Assembly: GCA_900542285.1 (NCBI GenBank) | Contig: UQNF01000017.1 | Coordinates: 1-32,476, forward strand | DNA: 32,476 bases | Direction: 5' to 3' | Source of the DNA: an uncultured Clostridium sp. | Lineage (GTDB): Bacteria > Bacillota > Clostridia > Christensenellales > CAG-138 | Shown here: piece by piece, positions 1 through 6,289 of the stretch | Position numbering within the stretch: the first letter of the stretch is position 1 | How the letters are laid out: each line of letters starts with the position of its first letter | Made by a program: the position numbers and the translations under genes | Notes under the pieces: generated by a model | Databases searched by the model: none | The model's input: the letters and a program-made list of their open reading frames with translations, nothing else | Told to the model about the DNA's origin: nothing

Positions 1-2
1 CG

Positions 3-66
3 CAGTCAAGGTCGGGTAGTATTTTCTTCGCTTTGCTTCGAAAATCTCCACACCTGCCCTTGACTG
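3..66. repeat. Imperfect inverted repeat / structured element at window edge
   Basis: The arms CAGTCAAGG (3-11) and CCTTGACTG (58-66) are complementary, and a second nested pair ATTTTC (21-26) / GAAAAT (40-45) lies inside. The whole could fold as one long interrupted stem. No U-tract follows on the plus strand, so it is not a clean intrinsic terminator. It may be the 3' end of an upstream transcript, an RNA structure or a repeat copy. The rest of 1-139 shows nothing else I can name. Confidence 0.4.
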
Positions 67-139
67 CTCTCTTGAGTGGAAATGTGTCACCTATGCTTGA
101 CGCTTTAACAGGAAAATTCGCCAGATTCGGATAATTGAA

Positions 140-168
140 TTGAATTTTGCTTCATATCATGGTATAAT
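140..168 (+). promoter_or_regulatory. Sigma-A-like promoter of the cohesin-glmM run
   Basis: The -35 TTGAAT (140-145), a 17-bp spacer and a perfect -10 TATAAT (163-168) are visible. Transcription should begin near 175. The start codon at 243 is preceded by AGGAG at 231-235. This is the only good promoter seen before the five plus-strand genes. Confidence 0.8.
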
Positions 169-242
169 GCAGAATGGTTGAGTGCACGGACATTTTTATT
201 CGGTATCCTGCGCTCGCACTGATTACATACAGGAGAGTTAAT

Positions 243-1124
243 ATGAAGAAGTTTTTAAGTATTATTCTGACCGCAATGCTCGTACTTGCGCTTGCCGTCC
301 CCTTTGCCGCAGCTGCCGATGAAGAAGAAGCGGTCATTACCCTTAACAGCATCGACAACGCAAAGCCGGGCGATGAAATCATCGTCACCGCTTCCATTTC
401 CGGCAATTATAATGTCCACTGCGTTAACTTTACGTTTGAATACGATGTTAACGCACTGGAGCTCATCGAGGCAAAGCAGGGTGATTTTCTGAACCAGATC
501 GGCATGAACGGCAACCTCGTCATTCTGGATTCTCAGGCCTTCATCGAATCCGGGCGAATCGTGCTTGGCATTGCCTGCCCCGTAGACGCCATGAACGGCT
601 CCGGCGATCTCGTTGTCATGCGCTTCCGTATCAAAGAGAACGTTACCGTCAACACGCAGGTCATCCTCTATGTATCCGAATTCGGATACATGCCCATTGG
701 CGATACATTCGCAACCCCTGTCAAGTTTTCTTCCCACAACTCCATCATTACCCTTGTCGGCGGCACAGTGCCCGAGGGCGGATATAATGAGGGCGAGAAC
801 GGCAGCTATCAGGGCGAACCCATCACCCCGGTTCCCGGACTGACCGCGATCCCCCAGGAGCCCGCGACCTTAGAGCCGGACGCTACCGAGCTTCCCACCG
901 TTACACAGGATGCATCCGACACAGCGGAGCCCGACGGCGCTAAGGAGACCTTGGATCCCGGCAGCAAGGGCGATGCGCTGGTCACCAACGCTCCGTCGGA
1001 TACCCCGGCAGAAGATAAACCCAAGGGCAGCAACACCGTGCTTATCTGCGTGCTTGCCGGAGTTGTCGTTTTAGGTGCCGCCGCTGCCGTTGTGCTAATC
1101 ACTAAATCCAAGAAGAATAAGTAA
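243..1124 (+). CDS. Membrane-anchored cohesin-domain surface protein
   Basis: This 293-residue protein is probably exported and displayed on the cell surface as a docking site. It has a signal peptide (1-25, ending in an AAA-type cleavage site). A cohesin-like beta-sandwich follows (about 31-173), opening with a PGDEI strand and carrying the FEYD..ALEL and LVVMRFRIKE blocks typical of cohesins. Then comes a Pro/Thr/Glu/Asp-rich linker (174-264), one transmembrane helix (about 265-287) and a KSKKNK stop-transfer tail. There is no LPXTG sortase motif, so the helix is the likely anchor. The ATG at 243 is chosen because AGGAG lies 7 nt upstream and the signal peptide begins there; an in-frame start at 174 lacks both. 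The next gene encodes a dockerin protein, the natural partner of a cohesin. Cohesin type and actual binding are inferred. Confidence 0.85.
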   Translation: MKKFLSIILTAMLVLALAVPFAAAADEEEAVITLNSIDNAKPGDEIIVTASISGNYNVHCVNFTFEYDVNALELIEAKQGDFLNQIGMNGNLVILDSQAFIESGRIVLGIACPVDAMNGSGDLVVMRFRIKENVTVNTQVILYVSEFGYMPIGDTFATPVKFSSHNSIITLVGGTVPEGGYNEGENGSYQGEPITPVPGLTAIPQEPATLEPDATELPTVTQDASDTAEPDGAKETLDPGSKGDALVTNAPSDTPAEDKPKGSNTVLICVLAGVVVLGAAAAVVLITKSKKNK

Positions 1125-1130
1125 AAAGCC

Positions 1131-1160
1131 TTGGGTTGAGCGCGAAAGCGTTCAACCCAA
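1131..1160 (+). terminator. Intergenic hairpin between cohesin and dockerin genes
   Basis: A 13-bp stem with one G-U pair (1131-1143 with 1148-1160) closes a GAAA tetraloop (1144-1147). The sequence after it is AT-rich (TTGAATATT) but not a U-tract, so termination is probably partial. On the opposite strand the stem is followed by GGCTTTTT. It could lower expression of the downstream genes relative to the cohesin gene, or protect the upstream mRNA 3' end. Confidence 0.6.
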
Positions 1161-1189
1161 TTGAATATTATACTAACTCATTGCTTCTT

Positions 1190-2101
1190 ATGCGAAAATT
1201 CATTTCCGTTATTCTTATACTCACTCTGCTCCTGCCTGCAACGCTTTCCGCCGATATGGGCAAGCCCACTGCGCCCAAGACTAACCTTTCAGATATGGAA
1301 ACCACGACCCTCACGGGTGAAGCGGTGGACGGCAGCATCTTTTCTCAGCATACTCTGACCGTTCTTCACTACTTCGCAACGTGGAGCGCCGACTGTATAA
1401 GGGAGCTTGACTATATGCAGCAGGCTCAAGAGGCCTTCGGAGGCCAGGTTGCCGTACTGGGAGTCCTTCACGAGGACGGTACCAGTACCGCCGAGGCCTG
1501 TCTTGAACTGTTCGCTGAAAACGGGATAACCTATCCCGCAGTACACCTTTGTGACCGGCTTAGCGCACTTGTCGGTCAGAACAGCTATATACCACAGACC
1601 TTTATCGTGGATTCAGGTGGCAATGTCGTCAGCTCTTTTATTGGAACATTCGAGGATTATTCCGTGCTTGAAAGCCTCATCCTGGATCTTCTCCCGAATG
1701 ATACGCTCTATCACACCGTAAACTTCTATGATGGGCTAACCGGTATGCTCATTGCTGCCAAGCATGTCGTTCACGGAGGCAGCGCCAGGCCTCCCCATCC
1801 GCCGGTACACGAGGGATATGAGTTTGTTGAATGGAAGGGTAATTATACCAACGTCCTTAACGACGAGAACGTAGAAGCCTGCTATCAGGAGGTTGTAATA
1901 GTCGTTCCGGTCCTTCCCGGCGATGTCAATGGAGACGGGGCTGTGGATGTCACCGATGCCACGCTTATCATCCGATATTCACTGGATCTTATTTCAGACG
2001 ATAACGATTTCATCGTTGATGCTGCCGATTTTAATAGGGACGGACATATTGAGGTCGGCGATGCGATCCTTGTGATTAGATTCTCAATGGGCCTTAATTA
2101 A
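1190..2101 (+). CDS. Secreted thioredoxin-like (TlpA-type) protein with B-repeat and C-terminal dockerin
   Basis: This 303-residue protein has a signal peptide (1-21), a TlpA/AhpC-type thioredoxin fold (about 35-170, with the cis-Pro segment YIPQTFIVD), and an InlB/Flg_new-type B-repeat (about 175-235, NFYDG...GYEFVEW). It ends in a type I dockerin (244-303) with two calcium loops, D245-N247-D249 and D280-N282-D284. The usual TlpA active site WCxxC reads W65-S66-A67-D68-C69, so the first cysteine is replaced by serine. The protein should be exported and held by a cohesin, most obviously the one encoded just upstream. The ATG at 1190 is chosen for the signal peptide; it has no visible Shine-Dalgarno. 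A TTG at 1136 would add 18 residues before the signal and lies in the hairpin stem. Redox activity is uncertain. Confidence 0.85.
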   Translation: MRKFISVILILTLLLPATLSADMGKPTAPKTNLSDMETTTLTGEAVDGSIFSQHTLTVLHYFATWSADCIRELDYMQQAQEAFGGQVAVLGVLHEDGTSTAEACLELFAENGITYPAVHLCDRLSALVGQNSYIPQTFIVDSGGNVVSSFIGTFEDYSVLESLILDLLPNDTLYHTVNFYDGLTGMLIAAKHVVHGGSARPPHPPVHEGYEFVEWKGNYTNVLNDENVEACYQEVVIVVPVLPGDVNGDGAVDVTDATLIIRYSLDLISDDNDFIVDAADFNRDGHIEVGDAILVIRFSMGLN

Positions 2102-2122
2102 CAGTATCTTCAGGAAAAAGCT

Positions 2123-4048
2123 ATGTACTTAGTTGTAGGACTGGGCAATCCCGGAAGGGATTACGCAAAGACCAGGCATAATGTTGGATTTATGACCGTG
2201 GATACGCTTTCGGAACGCACGGGCACGGCATTTACGCGCTTCGGCTTCAGAGCTGTCTACGGCGATGGCAGAATTAACGGTGAAAAGCTTATCATTGCCA
2301 AGCCCGAAACCTATATGAATGACTCCGGCTTTGCCGTTGTCGACCTTCTCAACTGGTTCAAGATTCCGAACGACCATCTTATCGTCATCTATGATGATAT
2401 CGACCTTCCCTGCGGAGCTATCCGCATTCGCGAGAGCGGATCCGCCGGAACGCATAACGGTATGCGGAGCATAGTCGAACAGCTTGGCCATGAGGACTTC
2501 ATCCGCATTCGTATTGGCATAGGTAAGCCAAAGCGCGATCTCATCGGTTATGTGCTTGGAGTTCCGGATGCCGATGACATGAAGCTGCTCACAAAAGCCT
2601 TTTCCGACGCTGCCGACGCCGCCATTCTTATTATGGAGGGCAAGCTCGAGGAGGCGCAGAGCAAGTTTAACTATAAGCCTCCCAAAAAGCCCAAGCCCGA
2701 AGGCGGTGGAGAAAAGCCAAAAAAGAAGGACGTTTATGCTCCCCTGCTCTGTTTGAACGGATGTGCTGCGGAAAGAGAGTTAAGACAAGCTCACGAGGTA
2801 TTTTTTCTGAATACTGATACGGCAGAGGGTACGCTTTTTCATTCGGGCAAGCTCAGCAGAACCTTCCCCTACGGCATAAACGATATAATGGATGCAGAAA
2901 AGAGGCTGATCCGCTTTGCGCCCTTTATCGCCAAGGTGTTCCCTGAAACGGTAAACGGCATAATCGAGTCACCGCTTGCCGATGCGGATCGGCTCAGGCG
3001 CAGCCTGCCCAATGACAGGCGCCCAAACAAGCTGTTTATCAAGCAGGATTCCGAGCTTCCCATTGCAGGCTCCGTCAAAGCGAGGGGCGGCATTTACGAG
3101 GTGCTGAAGCATACCGAGGAGCTTGCTCTCTCAGCAGGGCTTCTTGCAGTTGGCGGTAATGGCGAACCTGTTGGTTATGAAGAGCTTTCGGAGCATAGGG
3201 ACTTCTTTTCGCAATACTCCATACAGGTCGGTTCGACCGGTAATCTTGGTTTGAGCATCGGTATTATGAGTGCCGCTATCGGATATGATGTGACCGTTCA
3301 TATGAGCTCCGACGCAAAGACATGGAAGAAGGAGCTTCTGCGCAGCAAGGGCTGTAAGGTTGTTGAGTATGAAACCGATTACAGCAAGGCCGTTGAGAAC
3401 GGCAGACGCGCCGCCGAATCGGACCCCCATAGCTACTTTGTGGACGATGAGCGCTCCATTGACCTTTTCATGGGCTACGCTGTCGCCGCACTTAGGCTCA
3501 AAGCACAGCTCGACAACGCCAATGTTATCGTAGACTCGGAACATCCGCTGTTCGTTCACCTTCCCTGCGGAGTCGGAGGCGCCCCCGGCGGCATAACATT
3601 CGGACTGAAAGCCGTTTTCGGAGATGCGGTACACTGCTTCTTTATCGAACCCGTGAACGCTCCGTGTATGCTGGCGGCGTTCAGCACCGGGAAATGCGTT
3701 CCTGTCACGGAACTTGGACTATCCGGAAAGACCGAAGCCGATGGTTTGGCGGTCGGATGCGCTTCATCGCTCGTATACGAGGCTATGAAACCGCTCATGG
3801 ACGGTGAGTTTACCGTGGATGACCGCAGGCTCATACCTTATCAAAAGCTCATCAACGCTACGGAGGGCATTTTCGTTGAACCCTCCGCTGCTGCAAGTTT
3901 CGCAGGTGCCGTCGGGCTGTCCGGAGATTGCGGAAGCGATTATCTTTCGCAGTATTTCCCGGGAATTCCATATGACAGCATCACCGAAATACTTTGGGCG
4001 ACAGGCGGAAGGCTCGTCCCTGCGGAGGAGCGTTTCAAACGCAATTAG
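2123..4048 (+). CDS. Peptidyl-tRNA hydrolase fused to D-serine ammonia-lyase (Pth-DsdA)
   Basis: One uninterrupted 641-residue frame carries two complete enzymes. Residues 1-183 are a bacterial Pth, which recycles peptidyl-tRNA dropped by ribosomes. The key residues N9, H19, N66, D91 and N112 are all present. Residues 184-203 form a Lys/Pro/Gly-rich linker. About 204-641 is DsdA, a PLP enzyme turning D-serine into pyruvate and ammonia. It has the PLP-lysine motif GSVKARGG (K319), the phosphate loop GSTGNLG (370-376), the FFSQYSI and LPCGVGG blocks, and the C-terminal ILWATGGRLVP block. AGGA lies 8 nt before the ATG. Pth (about 185-190 aa) and DsdA (about 440 aa) are normally separate proteins. 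An out-of-frame internal ribosome site near the junction is reported in the findings. Domain assignment is firm; the reason for the fusion is unknown. Confidence 0.93.
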   Translation: MYLVVGLGNPGRDYAKTRHNVGFMTVDTLSERTGTAFTRFGFRAVYGDGRINGEKLIIAKPETYMNDSGFAVVDLLNWFKIPNDHLIVIYDDIDLPCGAIRIRESGSAGTHNGMRSIVEQLGHEDFIRIRIGIGKPKRDLIGYVLGVPDADDMKLLTKAFSDAADAAILIMEGKLEEAQSKFNYKPPKKPKPEGGGEKPKKKDVYAPLLCLNGCAAERELRQAHEVFFLNTDTAEGTLFHSGKLSRTFPYGINDIMDAEKRLIRFAPFIAKVFPETVNGIIESPLADADRLRRSLPNDRRPNKLFIKQDSELPIAGSVKARGGIYEVLKHTEELALSAGLLAVGGNGEPVGYEELSEHRDFFSQYSIQVGSTGNLGLSIGIMSAAIGYDVTVHMSSDAKTWKKELLRSKGCKVVEYETDYSKAVENGRRAAESDPHSYFVDDERSIDLFMGYAVAALRLKAQLDNANVIVDSEHPLFVHLPCGVGGAPGGITFGLKAVFGDAVHCFFIEPVNAPCMLAAFSTGKCVPVTELGLSGKTEADGLAVGCASSLVYEAMKPLMDGEFTVDDRRLIPYQKLINATEGIFVEPSAAASFAGAVGLSGDCGSDYLSQYFPGIPYDSITEILWATGGRLVPAEERFKRN

Positions 4049-4083
4049 CGAACCGTAATCAATAATAGACGGAGGGAATTGAT

Positions 4084-5421
4084 ATGTCTAAATACTTTGG
4101 TACCGACGGCTTCCGCGGCGAAGCCAATGAACAGCTCACCGTTGAGCACGCATTCAAAATCGGCCGCTTTCTCGGCAGCTACTATGGGCGTGAGCATAAG
4201 TGTTCCGTTGTTATAGGCAAGGACACAAGGCGCAGCTCCTACATGTATGAGTGTGCGCTGACTGCCGGGCTCACCGCCAGCGGAGCGGACGTCTACCTTA
4301 TGCATGTTACCACCACGCCGAGCGTCGCATACATTGCGCGTACGGAAGCTTTTGACTGCGGCATAATGATAAGTGCAAGCCATAACCCTTATTATGATAA
4401 CGGCATAAAGCTCCTGAACGGCAACGGAGAAAAGATGCAAAGCTATGTTATAGATGAAATTGAAAAGTATTTGGACGGCATCACTCCCGAGGTTCCGTAC
4501 GCTACCGGAAGCGATATCGGAAGAGTCATCGATCATGCGGCAGGCAGAAACCGCTATATCGGCTACCTTATCAGTCTGACCACCCATTCCTTCAAGGGCA
4601 AGCGGATAGGTCTTGACTGTGCCAACGGCAGCACGTGGCAGATCGCCAAGAGCGTATTCGAAACACTCGGTGCTGAGACCTATGTTATCGGCTGCAATCC
4701 CAACGGACTGAACATCAACGATAGCTGCGGCTCAACCCATATCGAGGCACTTCGCAAGCTTGTCATTGCTAATAATCTGGATGTTGGATTTGCCTTTGAC
4801 GGCGACGCGGACCGCTGTATGGCCGTCGATGAGACCGGAAGGATCATTGACGGAGACCTCATACTCTTTATTTACGGCAAGTACATGATGGAACGCGGCA
4901 AGCTCGCCGGAAATACCATCGTCACCACCGTAATGTCCAATTTCGGTCTCTACAAAGCTCTCGACCGCGCAGGCATTGGCTACGAAAAGACCGCCGTCGG
5001 CGACAAATATGTGTATGAATGTATGCGTTCGAACGGCTATCTCATCGGAGGCGAACAGAGCGGACACATCATATTCAGCAAGTACGCCACAACGGGCGAC
5101 GGAATGCTGACCGCGATAAAGCTCATGCAGGTCATGCTTGACCGCAAACAAAGGCTTTCGGAGCTTGCGGCTCCCGTTACCATCTATCCTCAGACGCTAA
5201 AGAATGAACCTGTTCGTGACAAGGCCTCCGCAATGGAGCATCCTGCGGTCAAGGAAGCCATAGCAGCGGCTGAAACGCTTCTGGGCGACGACGGCAGACT
5301 TCTTGTCCGTCCCAGCGGTACCGAACAGGTCGTGCGCGTAATGGCGGAGCATTCCAGCAAAGATACCTGCGAGGAAGCGGTCGCGCTTGTCATCGACGCT
5401 ATCCGTGCAAACTGTCGATAA
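4084..5421 (+). CDS. glmM: Phosphoglucosamine mutase
   Basis: This 445-residue member of the alpha-D-phosphohexomutase family should convert glucosamine-6-phosphate to glucosamine-1-phosphate in the cytoplasm, the step before UDP-GlcNAc and peptidoglycan. It opens with FGTDGFRG. It carries the phosphoserine loop SASHNP (S99), the metal loop DGDADR (239-244), the sugar loop GGEQSGH (322-328) and the phosphate loop RPSGTE (409-414). Length matches GlmM (about 445-450). GGAGG at 4071-4075 sets the ATG. It lies 35 bp after pth-dsdA and 20 bp before the GlmU-like gene, whose family acts on the product. A related phosphoglucomutase/phosphomannomutase role cannot be fully excluded, but the short length and sugar loop favour GlmM. 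Confidence 0.92.
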   Translation: MSKYFGTDGFRGEANEQLTVEHAFKIGRFLGSYYGREHKCSVVIGKDTRRSSYMYECALTAGLTASGADVYLMHVTTTPSVAYIARTEAFDCGIMISASHNPYYDNGIKLLNGNGEKMQSYVIDEIEKYLDGITPEVPYATGSDIGRVIDHAAGRNRYIGYLISLTTHSFKGKRIGLDCANGSTWQIAKSVFETLGAETYVIGCNPNGLNINDSCGSTHIEALRKLVIANNLDVGFAFDGDADRCMAVDETGRIIDGDLILFIYGKYMMERGKLAGNTIVTTVMSNFGLYKALDRAGIGYEKTAVGDKYVYECMRSNGYLIGGEQSGHIIFSKYATTGDGMLTAIKLMQVMLDRKQRLSELAAPVTIYPQTLKNEPVRDKASAMEHPAVKEAIAAAETLLGDDGRLLVRPSGTEQVVRVMAEHSSKDTCEEAVALVIDAIRANCR

Positions 5422-5441
5422 AGTTAGCTTTGGAGTATAGT

Positions 5442-6101
5442 ATGTACACAACAAATGAACTCTTAGACCTTACCAAGACCCGCGCAAGCGAGCTTCTCAG
5501 CTCCACCGTTTACCCTTGGGAAGCGCTTTCGCTCATAGGCGAGACCATCCTAAAAATCGGAGCTTCCCTGCCCGAAGATGAATTTGACCATCCAAAGGCT
5601 GACATATGGATCGCCAAGGACGCCGTTGTCTTTGATAGCGCGTGCATTATCGGCCCCTGCATAATCGACCACGGAACCGAAATCAGGCACTGCGCGTTCA
5701 TCCGCGGCAATGCCCTCATCGGAAGGAACTGCGTAGTGGGCAACTCTGTTGAGCTTAAAAACGTTATCCTTTTTGATAACGTACAGACGCCGCACTACAA
5801 CTATGTGGGCGATTCCATTCTCGGCTACAAAGCTCACATGGGCGCAGGCTCCATAACCTCCAATGTCAAGAGTGATAAGACCCTTGTAGCTGTTCGATTC
5901 GGCGATGAACGCATAGAAACCGGCAGGAAGAAATTCGGCGTCATCCTTGGCGATCATGCCGAAATCGGCTGTAACTCCGTTCTCAATCCCGGAACGGTCA
6001 TCGGGCGGCATTCCAATGTCTATCCGGTCTCTTGTGTCCGCGGCGTCGTACCCGAAAACTCCATCTATAAAAACGCCGAAAACATCGTAACAAAACGGTG
6101 A
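5442..6101 (+). CDS. GlmU-like left-handed beta-helix acyltransferase lacking a uridylyltransferase domain
   Basis: This 219-residue protein has a short helical N-terminus (1-50) followed by hexapeptide repeats of a left-handed beta-helix. It resembles the C-terminal acetyltransferase half of GlmU: the segment PHYNYVGDSILG with H118 matches the catalytic-His segment of GlmU, and the following GAGSITSN matches GAGTITCN. The N-terminal nucleotidyltransferase domain (GxGTRM motif) of full GlmU is absent. It may acetylate glucosamine-1-phosphate or a related sugar, fitting its place after glmM. Such proteins are often labelled UDP-GlcNAc pyrophosphorylase, which the missing domain does not support. 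The ATG at 5442 follows TGGAG (5431-5435) at good spacing; a TTG at 5430 overlaps that site. Substrate is inferred. Confidence 0.8.
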   Translation: MYTTNELLDLTKTRASELLSSTVYPWEALSLIGETILKIGASLPEDEFDHPKADIWIAKDAVVFDSACIIGPCIIDHGTEIRHCAFIRGNALIGRNCVVGNSVELKNVILFDNVQTPHYNYVGDSILGYKAHMGAGSITSNVKSDKTLVAVRFGDERIETGRKKFGVILGDHAEIGCNSVLNPGTVIGRHSNVYPVSCVRGVVPENSIYKNAENIVTKR

Positions 6102-6117
6102 TAATGCTGAGCGTATT

Positions 6118-6157
6118 ATAAGCATCCGCAGCAGTCTCTTGCCTTGCGGATGCTTAT
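6118..6157 (+). terminator. Terminator after the GlmU-like gene
   Basis: A 13-bp stem (6118-6130 with 6145-6157) with a 14-nt loop lies 16 bp after the stop. Only a short T-rich tail (TTATTCTAT) follows, so strength is moderate. The interval 6158-6229 between this and the rpoC terminator shows nothing else. Confidence 0.7.
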
Positions 6158-6229
6158 TCTATGTCATCATATTCCGCAGCGGCTATTATTCTTTTATTAA
6201 AAGTGCCATACAGTACGATACAGCAAATG

Positions 6230-6258
6230 AAAAAGCGGCAGTTTCTATCCTGCCGCTT
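6230..6258 (-). terminator. rpoBC terminator
   Basis: Read on the minus strand, AAGCGGCA (6258-6251) pairs with TGCCGCTT (6240-6233) and runs into a T-tract (A6230-A6234 on plus). It begins 31 bp after the rpoC stop. It faces the plus-strand terminator, as expected between convergent operons. Confidence 0.85.
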
Positions 6259-6289
6259 AATTATTTATCTGTTACTCTCTATTCAACGA

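Noticed and set aside
243..2101. Cellulosome gene cluster
   Set aside because: Only one cohesin and one dockerin are present, with no scaffoldin, carbohydrate-binding module or glycoside hydrolase.
2123..4048. Possibility that Pth and DsdA are two frameshifted or separate genes
   Set aside because: The frame is continuous, both enzymes keep all key residues, and a plausible flexible linker joins them. An internal reinitiation signal is noted separately but does not break the frame.
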